A stretch of DNA of 49,465 nt from JAPLDA01 sp043783155 (GCA_043783155.1 JAYVZS010000142.1:1-49465); one strand, 5' to 3'; shown: positions 1 to 8,646, counted from the stretch's first letter. Numbers and translations are program-made. Notes: generated by a model not told the origin, from the letters alone.

Positions 1-1383
1 ACTCCGGTGAAGGATGCACTTTTACTTCGTGCTAAGATCGCTGCAGCTACCAGGGATTATCTGAACAAAGAAAATCTTATCGAAGTCGAAACTCCAGTAC
101 TTATTAAATCTACTCCGGAAGGTGCGCGCGACTTTGTTGTACCATCGCGAATGAATCCCGGTGAATTTTATGCATTGCCTCAATCACCACAAACTTTTAA
201 ACAGTTATTAATGGTTGCCGGATTGGATAAATATTATCAAATCGTAAAATGTTTTCGCGACGAAGATTTGCGTGCCGATCGCCAGCCGGAGTTTACACAG
301 ATCGACTGCGAGATGAGTTTTGTGGAACAGGAAGATATCCTTCAAACGTTTGAAGGATTGATTTGTCATCTTTTTAAATCGATAAAAAAGATCGATGTTC
401 CTTCCGTGCCCAGGATGAGTTTTGCTGATGCCATGAAATACTATGGCAATGATAAACCGGACATTCGTTTCGAAATGAAAATAAAAGAACTCAAATCTAC
501 GGAGCCCGACTCCCCCCTCCTTTGGAGAGGGGCCGGGGGTGAGGTCTTCAAAGTATTTCACGATGCAGAAGTTGTGCTTGCTATCTCCGCGAAAGGGTGT
601 GCTGAGTATACTAGAAAGCAATTAGATGAATTAACGGAATGGGTGAAGCGTCCTCAGATTGGTGCTACCGGTTTAGTGTATGCGCGTTGGAATGCTGACG
701 GATCAATCAAATCATCCGTAGACAAATTTTATTCAGCCAATGAACTGAAAGGCTGGATGGAAACATGCGGTGCACAAGAGGGAGATTTAATTTTAATTCT
801 CGCCGGAGAAAAAAATAAAACACGCAAAGCCATGAGTGAACTTCGCCTCGAGATGGGCACCCGTCTTGGCCTGCGAAATAAAGATGATTACAAAGCATTG
901 TGGGTGCTCGATTTTCCACTGCTTGAATACAACGATGAAAGTAAAAGATGGCATGCTATGCATCATCCGTTTACATCACCGAAGCCGGAAGATATTCAGT
1001 TGCTTGAATCAAATCGAGGAGCAGTGAGAGCTAACGCGTACGACCTGGTGATCAACGGAACTGAAATTGGCGGAGGCTCCATTCGTATTCACAACAAAGA
1101 ACTTCAGCAAAAAATGTTTTCAGTCCTGGGTTTCACCAAAGAAGATGCACAGGAACAATTTGGTTTTCTCATGAATGCATTTGAATTCGGCGCACCGCCG
1201 CACGGTGGCATTGCATTCGGTTTCGACCGCTTGTGTTCGATGTTCGGTGGCTCTGATTCCATCCGCGATTATATTGCCTTCCCCAAAAATAATGCAGGAC
1301 GTGATGTGATGATTGACTCGCCATCGAAAATTTCGGAAGAACAATTGAAGGAACTCGGCATCAAAATTAATCAGAAGGAATAA
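1..1383 (+). CDS. aspS: Aspartyl-tRNA synthetase, 5'-truncated by window edge
   Basis: Class II synthetase that charges tRNA-Asp in the cytoplasm. The frame is open to the left edge with no start (Thr-Pro-Val-Lys...), so the N-terminal anticodon-binding OB fold lies outside; about 460 of the roughly 580 residues usual for bacterial AspRS are present. Motif 2 is FRDEDLRADRQPEFTQID (nt 253-306), the bacterial GAD insertion domain covers about nt 550-880, and motif 3 is GGIAFGFDRL (nt 1204-1233). Oddity: at the start of the GAD domain the protein reads SPLLWRGAGGEV (nt 511-546), encoded by a palindromic repeat that also occurs between genes in this window; homologues as I recall them have only a short Gly/Lys linker there. 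The frame is kept and all catalytic motifs are intact, so the enzyme is probably active. pgk follows 92 bp downstream. Confidence 0.97.
   Translation, partial: TPVKDALLLRAKIAAATRDYLNKENLIEVETPVLIKSTPEGARDFVVPSRMNPGEFYALPQSPQTFKQLLMVAGLDKYYQIVKCFRDEDLRADRQPEFTQIDCEMSFVEQEDILQTFEGLICHLFKSIKKIDVPSVPRMSFADAMKYYGNDKPDIRFEMKIKELKSTEPDSPLLWRGAGGEVFKVFHDAEVVLAISAKGCAEYTRKQLDELTEWVKRPQIGATGLVYARWNADGSIKSSVDKFYSANELKGWMETCGAQEGDLILILAGEKNKTRKAMSELRLEMGTRLGLRNKDDYKALWVLDFPLLEYNDESKRWHAMHHPFTSPKPEDIQLLESNRGAVRANAYDLVINGTEIGGGSIRIHNKELQQKMFSVLGFTKEDAQEQFGFLMNAFEFGAPPHGGIAFGFDRLCSMFGGSDSIRDYIAFPKNNAGRDVMIDSPSKISEEQLKELGIKINQKE
511..544 (+). repeat. Palindromic repeat inserted in frame in aspS
   Basis: A GC-rich segment with a CCTCC-TTT-GGAGAGG core followed by GGCCGGGGGTGAGG. 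The last 20 bases, GAGAGGGGCCGGGGGTGAGG, are the exact reverse complement of part of the intergenic element at 26029-26048. It is translated as SPLLWRGAGGE inside aspS. Confidence 0.8.
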
Positions 1384-1413
1384 TTCCGAATGACTAATGG
1401 ATCTGTTCACTTG

Positions 1414-1440
1414 TTCATTGGTAACTTATTCACCAATGAA
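1414..1440 (+). other. Hairpin between aspS and pgk
   Basis: Perfect 9-bp inverted repeat, TTCATTGGT and ACCAATGAA, with a 9-nt loop. It is not followed by a T run, so it is more likely a repeat or mRNA-stabilising hairpin than a Rho-independent terminator. A further copy of the word CAATGAAC lies at 1451-1458. Confidence 0.5.
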
Positions 1441-1475
1441 CTATTGAAACAATGAACGAATTAACCAGTTGACAA

Positions 1476-2690
1476 ATGAAAACCATCGATCAATTCAATT
1501 TCAAAAATCACCGCGCGTTGGTTCGCGTTGACTTCAACGTTCCGCTCGATAAGCAATTCAACATTACCGACGACAGCCGCATTCGTGGCGCTTTACCGAC
1601 GATCAATAAAATTTTAAAAGATGGAGGAAGCGTTGTACTAATGAGTCATCTCGGTCGCCCGTTAAAAAAATTAAAAGAAGATGGAACGGTTGACTTTCAG
1701 AAATTCACACTGAAGCATACGGTAAAAAAAATTTCTGAATTGTTGAACCTCGAAATTAAGTTCGCTCCCGACTGCATCAGCGACGAAGCATTTAATTTAT
1801 CAGGCACCTTAAAAACGGGAGACGTGTTGCTTCTTGAAAATCTTCGCTTCTACAAAGAAGAAGAAAAAGGTGACGAAGCATTTGCCGAAAAACTTTCGAA
1901 GCACGGCGATGTATATGTCAATGATGCATTCGGAACAGCACACCGGGCGCATGCTTCAACGGCAGTGATTGCAAAATTTTTTCCTGACAAAAAATTTTTC
2001 GGTTACCTGATGGCAAGTGAACTTGAAAATGCGGAGAAAGTAATGCACCAGGCGCAACATCCGTTTACAGCAGTGATGGGTGGCGCAAAAGTTTCCGACA
2101 AAATTCTGATCATCGAAAACCTGATCGGCAAGGCGGATAACATTATTATTGGCGGAGGAATGGCGTATACTTTTTTCAAAGCGACAGGAGGAAAAATCGG
2201 CAATTCATTGGTAGAAGAAGATAAACTGGATCTTGCAAAGCAACTGATTGAAAAAGCAAAAGAAAAAGGATGTAAACTTTTGTTACCGGTTGATTCCGTG
2301 ATCGGTGATAAGTTTGACAACGATGCCAACATTTCAATAGCAGACAATGCGAATATTCCTGACGGATGGATGGGATTAGACATCGGCCCGAAAGCAGTTT
2401 CAGAATTTTGTGAGGTGATTAAAAATTCGAAAACCATTTTGTGGAACGGACCCATGGGTGTTTTCGAAATGCAGAAGTTTGAAAACGGTACACGTAAAAT
2501 GGCGGAGGCCATTGCAGAAGCGACAACAAAAGGTGCTTACTCTTTAATCGGTGGAGGAGATTCCGCTGCTGCGATCAACAAATTTGGTTTCGCTAATAAA
2601 GTAAGTTATGTTTCAACCGGTGGAGGAGCAATGCTCGAATATTTTGAAGGAAAAATTTTGCCTGGCGTGAGAGCAGTGGAGGAGGAATAG
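1476..2690 (+). CDS. pgk: Phosphoglycerate kinase
   Basis: Cytoplasmic glycolytic enzyme that transfers phosphate between 1,3-bisphosphoglycerate and ADP. At 404 residues it has the usual length. Visible family motifs are VRVDFNVPL at the N-terminus (substrate binding), LLENLRFYKEEEK, VNDAFGTAHRAHAS, the hinge/nucleotide segment MGGAKVSDKI, and the C-terminal GGGDSAAA and STGGGAMLEYFEGK loops that bind the nucleotide phosphates. The ATG is preceded by an A-rich stretch, as is usual in this phylum. It follows aspS in the same direction with a 92-bp gap that holds a hairpin, so read-through transcription is possible. Nothing unusual is seen in the protein. Confidence 0.98.
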   Translation: MKTIDQFNFKNHRALVRVDFNVPLDKQFNITDDSRIRGALPTINKILKDGGSVVLMSHLGRPLKKLKEDGTVDFQKFTLKHTVKKISELLNLEIKFAPDCISDEAFNLSGTLKTGDVLLLENLRFYKEEEKGDEAFAEKLSKHGDVYVNDAFGTAHRAHASTAVIAKFFPDKKFFGYLMASELENAEKVMHQAQHPFTAVMGGAKVSDKILIIENLIGKADNIIIGGGMAYTFFKATGGKIGNSLVEEDKLDLAKQLIEKAKEKGCKLLLPVDSVIGDKFDNDANISIADNANIPDGWMGLDIGPKAVSEFCEVIKNSKTILWNGPMGVFEMQKFENGTRKMAEAIAEATTKGAYSLIGGGDSAAAINKFGFANKVSYVSTGGGAMLEYFEGKILPGVRAVEEE

Positions 2691-2694
2691 TGCA

Positions 2695-2720
2695 CAGTCG
2701 ATAGTCCATAGTCCACGGTT
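2695..2720 (+). repeat. Short-word tandem repeat after pgk
   Basis: The word ATAGTCC is repeated imperfectly (GTCG ATAGTCC ATAGTCC ACGG). It belongs to a class of intergenic short-period repeats seen at several places in this window, each with a different word. Confidence 0.5.
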
Positions 2721-2764
2721 AAGGTGGTTCTTTATGGTTACTGTTGTGACATTAATAAGGCGTT

Positions 2765-2784
2765 ATGCCGGAGGCATCTTTTTA
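2765..2784 (+). terminator. Probable pgk terminator
   Basis: ATGCC-GGA-GGCAT hairpin followed by CTTTTTA. The stem is only 5 bp, but it sits 75 bp after the pgk stop and has a T tract. Confidence 0.5.
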
Positions 2785-2877
2785 TGAATTAGAGAGTCTG
2801 CTAAACTCAAGCAAGTTTCTTCCAGAATGACTCCTCGGTAATTTCTAACTAATCGCAATGCAACAGAGGTTACATCC

Positions 2878-2919
2878 GCTCACTTTCTCACCCTCTCACT
2901 TTCCAACTCTCACCTTTTC
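2878..2919 (+). repeat. Pyrimidine-rich short-word repeat
   Basis: Repeated CTCACTTTC / CTCACC words upstream of the acidic hypothetical gene. An in-frame extension of that gene through this repeat is open, but it translates the repeat and gives an implausible N-terminus. Confidence 0.5.
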
Positions 2920-2983
2920 AAAATTGCATATATGCGGTTGTGAATGCTGCCGGATTCATTTACCTTGCTTAAAATTTACAGCC

Positions 2984-3559
2984 ATGGCAGATGAAAAAGA
3001 TCCGTTAGATGATTTCCTCAATGACGAAGGAGACAGCGAATGGGAAGACGATGATGAAAAAGATTTTTTCGACGAAATGGAATTTGAAGACGAAGACGAA
3101 GCAGAAGAGTGGAAGGAAGAAAAGAAGCGCATGAATGCCTACCGCGACATGCCTGTCTTTAAAAAAGCATGGATGATCGGTGAACTCACGCGCCGTCTCG
3201 TTGAATCTTTCGATGAAGAGAAAGATCAGTTACATGTCGGCGAGCAGATGATCAGCAATGCGTATATGTTGGGAGTGAAGATCAGCGGAGCGGAAGCAGC
3301 CGATCTGTATTCGTTGCGAATGGAAAATGCCGTGATCATTAAAATGTCTGCGCGCGAATTAATGGCTGAAACATCTCTCTGCAAAGCCGAAAAATTGGCC
3401 GACCCGAAACACCTTCAGTTATTGCGTGATGAGTTAGATGAATTCAGAAAACTTTTCAACGCCTGGATAAAAAGTTTCGATCCTGAAAACGACATTGCTG
3501 ATGACTGGGCTATCGGTTTTAGCTATCGGGAAGTCGATAAAAACAAAAAAGATTTGTGA
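2984..3559 (+). CDS. Acidic hypothetical protein, 191 aa
   Basis: I do not recognise a named family. The first 50 residues are extremely acidic (runs such as WEDDDEKDFFDEMEFEDEDE) and probably disordered; the rest is a predicted helical domain with a conserved-looking core (FKKAWMIGELTRRLVESFDEEKD, split here only for description, and MISNAYMLGVKISGAE). There is no signal peptide or membrane segment, so it is likely cytoplasmic. The start at 2984 (ATGGCAGATGAA) was chosen because the longer open frame from 2858 translates an intergenic repeat. It lies downstream of pgk beyond a likely terminator and converges on the DUF885 gene. The acidic tail could mediate protein interaction, but this is inference. 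Confidence 0.8.
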   Translation: MADEKDPLDDFLNDEGDSEWEDDDEKDFFDEMEFEDEDEAEEWKEEKKRMNAYRDMPVFKKAWMIGELTRRLVESFDEEKDQLHVGEQMISNAYMLGVKISGAEAADLYSLRMENAVIIKMSARELMAETSLCKAEKLADPKHLQLLRDELDEFRKLFNAWIKSFDPENDIADDWAIGFSYREVDKNKKDL

Positions 3560-3561
3560 GA

Positions 3562-3592
3562 ACATCTCCAATTTTCACATCTCCGCATTTTC
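3562..3592 (+). repeat. Tandem word repeat between convergent genes
   Basis: Two imperfect copies of ACATCTCC-(A/GC)-ATTTTC, at 3562-3576 and 3577-3592, fill the short gap between the acidic hypothetical gene and the convergent DUF885 gene. Confidence 0.6.
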
Positions 3593-3599
3593 ACACCCG

Positions 3600-5444
3600 C
3601 TAATTTCCATTCTTCCTCTTCTCCACCCAACTCTTCACATTTTCAGAAAGTAAACTCAACGGCAACGATCCGTTTGTTAGAATGACATCATGAAATTCGC
3701 GGATGTCAAATTTATCACCCAATTCTTTTTTCGCATTCTCACGCAGCTCAAGAATTTTCAGCATGCCGATTTTATAACCGGTTGCCTGCGATGGCCAAAC
3801 TGTATATCGGTCAATTTCTTTTTTCGAATCACCTTCCGGGTTTGGCGTGTTGTTCATGAAATAATCAAGCGCCTGCTGGCGTGTCCATTTCTTGTAATGA
3901 ATTCCTACATCTACAACCAACCGCGCCGCACGAAACACTTCATTCGCAAGACGACCGAAATCAGAATAAGGATCTTTATACAAACCATATTCTTTCGGAA
4001 CATATTCTGAATACAATGCCCATCCTTCTACATAGGCAACGTTGCCACCGTGCTTCCTGAATTTCGGAATGTTCTGCAGCTCTTGTGCAATGGCAATCTG
4101 CATGTGATGTCCGGGTATTCCTTCGTGGTACGCCAGAGACTCCATCTGGTAAATCGGCTGGTCGGCCATGTTATAGAGATTGATATAATAAGTACCCGGA
4201 CGTTTTCCGTCTTCCGAAGGATCTTCATAGAATGCTCCGCCTGCAGATTTTTCACGGAACGGCTCAACCGCTTTCACTACAATGTTCGCTTTGGGTTTTG
4301 TCTTAAACAACAGATCCAGTTTGCTTCGCATCGTATCAATGATGGCTGTCGCTTTGTCTTTGTATGCTTTCTTTCCTGCCGGTGTATTCTCAAAATAAAA
4401 TTGTTTGTCTTTACGCATGAACTCAAAAAAATCATTCAGGTTGTCATTCTTCCATTTCACCTGTTTCATAATCACTTTCATGTCATCGTGAATTCGTTTT
4501 ACTTCGGCTTCTCCTTTGGCAAAAATTTCATCCGGAGTCATGTCGGTAGTGGTGGTTGTTTTCAAAGCGGAGGCGTAAAATTTATCTCCGTCAGGAAATT
4601 TCCACGCGCCATCATCTGTGGTGGCTTTCTTTTCTTCTTCAGTAAGATAGGCCATGAGTTTTTCATACGCCGGCTTCACGGTTTTGATCAATGCATCTTT
4701 CGCTTCATCAATGAGTTTTGATTTCGAATTCTCGTCAACATTTTTCAATCCATTTACTTTTGAAATAAAATCATCATACAGTGGACTCTTTTCAGGAGTG
4801 TTATCAAACGGCTGACCGGTGATCACATTTTTACAATCATTCATCACCATCGGGAAAACAAATTTCGGTGGAATGATGTTCAGACTCTCGCGTGTTTTCA
4901 ATTCAACGATTACCTGGTCGAACACTTTATCAATTGTTTTTAATCTTGTTACGTATGCCTGCGCATCTGTGATGGTGTCTACACGATGCATGTTGATGAG
5001 AAAAGCGGGAAGCCCTGACTGAACACCATCCATCTGGTTGACTGGATAATTATGAAAACGCCATTTGAAATTGTCGATCTCCTGCTGCGCGTTGTATTCA
5101 AAATAACGATAACTCAGTTTTGTCTGTTCATCGAGTTTTTCATAATCGAATTTTTTGTGGAGTTGATCGAGTTCACTCTTGGTGATCTCCAGTTCTTTCT
5201 TTGCGAAATTATCAGAGCGATCGGTCCACTTGTCATAATCTTTTTTAATTCCGAGAAACGTCTGTTGCTCAGGATTGCGGTTAACGGTTTCATCATACGA
5301 ATGATCAAAAAAAGAATTTGCCAGTTTTGATTCGGCAATAACTTCTTCGGTAGAAATATTTTTCTCTTCCTTCTTATTATTCTGATCGCATGAAACTAAA
5401 GCGATCCCTATTATAACAATGAAAGGCGTATTGATTTTTTTCAT
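3600..5444 (-). CDS. DUF885 family lipoprotein, putative metallopeptidase
   Basis: Predicted lipoprotein of 614 residues: the N-terminus MKKINTPFIVIIGIALVSC ends in a lipobox with Cys19, so it is probably anchored in the outer or inner membrane facing the periplasm. The family hallmark is HEGIPGHHMQ at about residue 440, followed by YVEGWALYSEY, an arrangement resembling metallopeptidase zinc-binding motifs (two His plus a downstream Glu). DUF885 proteins are widespread in Bacteroidota and their substrates are poorly known, so peptidase activity is an inference from the motif. The gene is single, transcribed away from a divergent beta-barrel gene, with a good TATATTTG promoter element upstream. 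Confidence 0.9.
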   Translation of the reverse strand: MKKINTPFIVIIGIALVSCDQNNKKEEKNISTEEVIAESKLANSFFDHSYDETVNRNPEQQTFLGIKKDYDKWTDRSDNFAKKELEITKSELDQLHKKFDYEKLDEQTKLSYRYFEYNAQQEIDNFKWRFHNYPVNQMDGVQSGLPAFLINMHRVDTITDAQAYVTRLKTIDKVFDQVIVELKTRESLNIIPPKFVFPMVMNDCKNVITGQPFDNTPEKSPLYDDFISKVNGLKNVDENSKSKLIDEAKDALIKTVKPAYEKLMAYLTEEEKKATTDDGAWKFPDGDKFYASALKTTTTTDMTPDEIFAKGEAEVKRIHDDMKVIMKQVKWKNDNLNDFFEFMRKDKQFYFENTPAGKKAYKDKATAIIDTMRSKLDLLFKTKPKANIVVKAVEPFREKSAGGAFYEDPSEDGKRPGTYYINLYNMADQPIYQMESLAYHEGIPGHHMQIAIAQELQNIPKFRKHGGNVAYVEGWALYSEYVPKEYGLYKDPYSDFGRLANEVFRAARLVVDVGIHYKKWTRQQALDYFMNNTPNPEGDSKKEIDRYTVWPSQATGYKIGMLKILELRENAKKELGDKFDIREFHDVILTNGSLPLSLLSENVKSWVEKRKNGN

Positions 5445-5486
5445 AATGCATATCTGAATAAAAATTTAGGTGAATGTGTTGGTAGG

Positions 5487-5494
5487 CAAATATA
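5487..5494 (-). promoter_or_regulatory. -7 box (TATATTTG) for the DUF885 gene
   Basis: Perfect match to TAnnTTTG on the minus strand, 43 bp before the start codon at 5444. Confidence 0.6.
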
Positions 5495-5501
5495 ACATCC
5501 C

Positions 5502-5509
5502 TACCTTTA
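5502..5509 (+). promoter_or_regulatory. -7 box (TACCTTTA) for the divergent barrel gene
   Basis: One mismatch to TAnnTTTG, 25 bp before the ATG at 5535. It lies only 7 bp from the opposite-strand promoter element, so the two promoters are back to back. Confidence 0.45.
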
Positions 5510-5534
5510 GGATTCAGTTAAATAACGTTAAGAG

Positions 5535-6056
5535 ATGAGATCAGTTTTCAGAAGGCCGCTTGTATTCGGAATCACGTTAATGTTTACATGTACTTTTTCT
5601 TTTTTTTCTGTTTCAGCGGAAGAATACGAAACAGGTATTGGAATAAGGTTGGGTGGTGTAACACAGGGATTGACCGTCAAACATTTTCTCAATACAAATT
5701 CAGCACTCGAAGGAATTCTTAGCTTCGGTCATCATGCTTTCCTGGTTACAGGATTGTATGAAAAGCAACCGGCGATCGACAACGCTCCTGGTTTGTATTG
5801 GTTGTACGGAGGTGGTGCTCACATAGGTTTTTATAATGGCAGCGATTATTTTTACTACAAGAAACAGGGGATAAAATATTATTACATGGACGGAGAATCA
5901 TCGGCCGTTATCGGCATTGATTTGATTCTCGGCATGGAATATAAATTTCAAAAAGCGCCGATTACAATCGGTTTGGATATCAAACCGTTTTTTGATTTCA
6001 CGAGCGATTTTCCGGGTTACTGGGACGCTGCATTTACCGCCCGTTTTTCTTTCTGA
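5535..6056 (+). CDS. Small outer-membrane beta-barrel-like protein
   Basis: Protein of 173 residues with a cleavable signal peptide (FGITLMFTCTFSFFSVSAEE, cleavage likely after VSA). The mature part alternates hydrophobic and polar residues in glycine- and aromatic-rich strands and ends in FTARFSF, a terminal-Phe signal typical of outer-membrane barrels. The length would fit an eight-stranded barrel. No specific family is recognised and the function is unknown. It diverges from the DUF885 gene, and the GNAT gene follows after 14 bp, so the two may be co-transcribed although their products look unrelated. Confidence 0.75.
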   Translation: MRSVFRRPLVFGITLMFTCTFSFFSVSAEEYETGIGIRLGGVTQGLTVKHFLNTNSALEGILSFGHHAFLVTGLYEKQPAIDNAPGLYWLYGGGAHIGFYNGSDYFYYKKQGIKYYYMDGESSAVIGIDLILGMEYKFQKAPITIGLDIKPFFDFTSDFPGYWDAAFTARFSF

Positions 6057-6070
6057 TAAAATTAATTCAA

Positions 6071-6559
6071 ATGATTCACATTCGCCCCGCAACTGATTTT
6101 GATCAGCAAGCCATCATGGAAATATACAATGATGCTGTAGTGAATACGACGGCTACATTTGATACTGATCAGCGCACCATTGAAAAGCAAATAGACTGGT
6201 TTCTCAAACACAAAAAAAATCATCCTGTATTGGTTGCAGAGAAAGATAGACAAGTAATCGGATGGGCATCGTTGAGCCCATGGAGCGATCGCTGCGCGTA
6301 TGATACTACAGTTGAGGTTTCGGTGTATGTGCACAAGGATTTTCGCGGACAGGGGATCGGTTCAAACCTGTTGGAGATGATTACACTTGAAGGAAAAAAG
6401 GTAAACAACCACACTGTCATTTCCCGAATCACGCAAGGCAATGAAGCCAGTATTCATTTGCATGAGAAGTTTGGTTATACGAACATCGGAGTCATGAAGG
6501 AAGTTGGATTTAAGTTCGATAAATTTCTGGACGTTCACATGATGCAATTGGTTTATTGA
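6071..6559 (+). CDS. GNAT N-acetyltransferase, phosphinothricin-acetyltransferase-like
   Basis: Cytoplasmic acetyl-CoA-dependent acetyltransferase of 162 residues. The N-terminus MIHIRPATDFDQQAIMEIYN and the segment WASLSPWSDRCAYDTTVEVSVYV are characteristic of the Pat/MnaT (YncA) subgroup, and the acetyl-CoA pyrophosphate loop is seen as RGQGIGSNLL. Members acetylate amino groups of small molecules such as phosphinothricin-like compounds or amino-acid analogues; the real substrate here cannot be deduced. The start codon lies 14 bp after the barrel gene's stop. Confidence 0.9.
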   Translation: MIHIRPATDFDQQAIMEIYNDAVVNTTATFDTDQRTIEKQIDWFLKHKKNHPVLVAEKDRQVIGWASLSPWSDRCAYDTTVEVSVYVHKDFRGQGIGSNLLEMITLEGKKVNNHTVISRITQGNEASIHLHEKFGYTNIGVMKEVGFKFDKFLDVHMMQLVY

Positions 6560-6657
6560 ATGATTAAGTTTTTGAATCGGTGAACGGGAGAAACGGAGAG
6601 CCGGCGATTGCTTACCGATTCATCCTTACTCACATCTCACGTTCGAAAAACAATTCC

Positions 6658-6665
6658 CATCTTTG
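6658..6665 (+). promoter_or_regulatory. Possible -7 box (CATCTTTG) close to the permease start
   Basis: One mismatch to TAnnTTTG, ending 6 bp before the ATG at 6672. If used, the transcript would be leaderless or nearly so. Confidence 0.4.
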
Positions 6666-6671
6666 CGACCA

Positions 6672-7913
6672 ATGAAACTACCACTCTTCATAGCGAAACG
6701 ATATTTTCTTTCGAAAAAATCGCAACGAGCCATCAACATCATCTCGTTGATTTCAGTACTTGGTGTGATGATCGGTACCGGAGCGCTGATCATCGTACTA
6801 TCTGTATTTAATGGTTTCGAAAAATTAGTAGTCTCTCTTTACAATTCATTTGATCCTGATATTAAAGTGACGCTGAATGAAGGTAAAACGTTTGATGCAA
6901 ACAGTGTTTCGCCGGAGTCGTTAAAAAAAATTAACGGTGTGAAATATGTCTCACAGGTACTCGAAGAAAACGCGTTGGTAAAATACCGTGAGAAACAATA
7001 CATCGTTACCATCAAAGGAGTGAGTGAAGAATTTCAACAGGCATCCGGACTCGATTCTATGATTACAGATGGACAATTTCTGCTTCAGAAGGGAGATACT
7101 GATTACGCCGTTGTGGGTGGGGCCATTGCGTACAACCTGAAAATGAACATCAGTGATTTTCTGAGTCAGCTTGAAATTTATGCTCCCCGCAGAAACGCAT
7201 CTTCTCTTACCAATCCGGAAGAAGCTTTTAACAGCCGGTTTATTTTACCTGCCGGAATTTTCGCCGTGCAGCAGGAATTTGATTCCAAATACATCATCGT
7301 TCCGCTTCGCTTCGCCAAGGATTTGCTGGAGTCCGAAACCCGGCTATCATCTCTTGAAATAGCATTGCAACCGGGTGCCGATGCAGATGCTACGGAACGG
7401 CAAATAAAAAAAACACTCGGAGAAAAATTCAATGTAAGTGGCCGGTACAGGCAACACGAACTGATCTATAAAATTATGAAGAGTGAAAAATGGGCGGTAT
7501 TTCTCATTCTCGCTTTTATTCTTTTGATTGCGACATTCAACGTAATCGGGTCGCTTACCATGCTCATCATAGAAAAGCAAAAAGATATTTCAATTCTTCA
7601 TAGCATGGGTGCTGATGCAGGTCTTCTCAGGAAAATATTTTTAACGGAAGGATTATTCATCACACTCATTGGTGCGTTGATCGGTCTTGTAACCGGCGGC
7701 ATTATTTGTTTCCTACAGCAACACTTCGGATTGATTAAATTAAACGGCAACGGTTCGTTTGTTGTTGATGCGTATCCGGTACACATGCAGGCGCTTGATT
7801 TTATTTATGTGTTTATCACAGTATTTGCTATTGGTTTACTTGCGTCCTGGTACCCGGCAAAAAAACTGGTTGAGAAAAAAATTTCACTGCGAACTGTTAG
7901 AGTAGATACATAG
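6672..7913 (+). CDS. FtsX/LolC-E-type ABC transporter permease
   Basis: Inner-membrane permease of 413 residues with the MacB/FtsX layout: a first transmembrane helix at about residues 20-45 (INIISLISVLGVMIGTGALI), a large periplasmic domain to about residue 270, then three helices in the C-terminal FtsX domain (VFLILAFILLIATFNVIGSL, LFITLIGALIGLVTGGIICF, DFIYVFITVFAIGLLASWYP). It closely resembles LolC/LolE, which extract lipoproteins from the inner membrane, and the N-terminus KLPLFIAKRYFLSKKSQRAI is typical of that group. No ATPase gene is adjacent, so its partner must lie elsewhere. ATG 6672 was preferred to an in-frame TTG three codons upstream, which overlaps a possible promoter element. 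Confidence 0.92.
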   Translation: MKLPLFIAKRYFLSKKSQRAINIISLISVLGVMIGTGALIIVLSVFNGFEKLVVSLYNSFDPDIKVTLNEGKTFDANSVSPESLKKINGVKYVSQVLEENALVKYREKQYIVTIKGVSEEFQQASGLDSMITDGQFLLQKGDTDYAVVGGAIAYNLKMNISDFLSQLEIYAPRRNASSLTNPEEAFNSRFILPAGIFAVQQEFDSKYIIVPLRFAKDLLESETRLSSLEIALQPGADADATERQIKKTLGEKFNVSGRYRQHELIYKIMKSEKWAVFLILAFILLIATFNVIGSLTMLIIEKQKDISILHSMGADAGLLRKIFLTEGLFITLIGALIGLVTGGIICFLQQHFGLIKLNGNGSFVVDAYPVHMQALDFIYVFITVFAIGLLASWYPAKKLVEKKISLRTVRVDT

Positions 7914-7977
7914 AAGATGTTTTTTGAAAAATAATTCAGCAGGGAATCCAATATTCATTAACACGTATCTTCACAGC

Positions 7978-8646
7978 ATGAAACAAATTGCCATCATCCT
8001 TGCAGGTGGAATTGGGAACCGGATGAATGCGGGTATCCCAAAACAATTTATGTTACTTGGAGACAAACCGGTTTTAATGCATACGATAAACCGTTTTCAT
8101 GAAGCAAACTCTTCAATGGAAATATTAGTTGTGCTTCCTGAAAATGAAATCAAAGCGTGGGAAGCGCTCTGTCAAAAACATTCTTTTAGAATTGTGCATA
8201 AAATTGTGGATGGAGGTGAAACCCGTTTTCACTCTGTTAAAAACGGGCTGGTGTACGTGGATGAAAAATCAATTGTCGCCATTCATGACGGAGCAAGACC
8301 CTTTGCAAGTGCAACACTGATCAATAAAACCTTTTCGGAAGCGGAAAAATTCGGGAATGCTGTCCCTGCAATTTCTGTCAATGAATCGTTAAGAAAGGTG
8401 GTTGGTGATAAAAATGAAATCGCTGATCGTTCTTCTTTCGTCATCATTCAAACACCACAATGCTTTCAGTCGGAAACATTGAAGTCAGCATACAAATCAG
8501 ATTTCAAAAACAGTTTTACTGATGATGCAAATGTGGTGGAATTTGTTGGAGAATCCATTCATCTCATCGACGGCGAACGCGACAATATTAAAATTACATT
8601 CCCGGTTGATTTGATCATCGGAGAAGCAATTCTGAAAAGCCGGTAA
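7978..8646 (+). CDS. ispD: 2-C-methyl-D-erythritol 4-phosphate cytidylyltransferase
   Basis: Cytoplasmic enzyme of the MEP isoprenoid pathway that couples CTP to methylerythritol phosphate. At 222 residues it has the usual length. The nucleotide-binding loop LAGGIGNRMNAGIPKQF carries the conserved Gly, Arg and Lys, and VAIHDGARPF, SFVIIQTPQCF, FTDDANVVE and GERDNIKITFPVDL match the family's later motifs. The start at ATG 7978 gives the normal N-terminus; the frame is open 18 codons further upstream, but that stretch does not match the family. A ribitol-5-phosphate cytidylyltransferase is the main alternative but less likely. The gene shows that the organism uses the MEP pathway. Confidence 0.93.
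   Translation: MKQIAIILAGGIGNRMNAGIPKQFMLLGDKPVLMHTINRFHEANSSMEILVVLPENEIKAWEALCQKHSFRIVHKIVDGGETRFHSVKNGLVYVDEKSIVAIHDGARPFASATLINKTFSEAEKFGNAVPAISVNESLRKVVGDKNEIADRSSFVIIQTPQCFQSETLKSAYKSDFKNSFTDDANVVEFVGESIHLIDGERDNIKITFPVDLIIGEAILKSR

Noticed and set aside
2003..2512. Minus-strand open frame of 169 codons
   Set aside because: Antisense to pgk; no family features, no promoter.
4050..4721. Plus-strand open frame of 223 codons
   Set aside because: It lies antisense within the DUF885 gene, whose motifs and length are convincing, and its translation has no recognisable domain.
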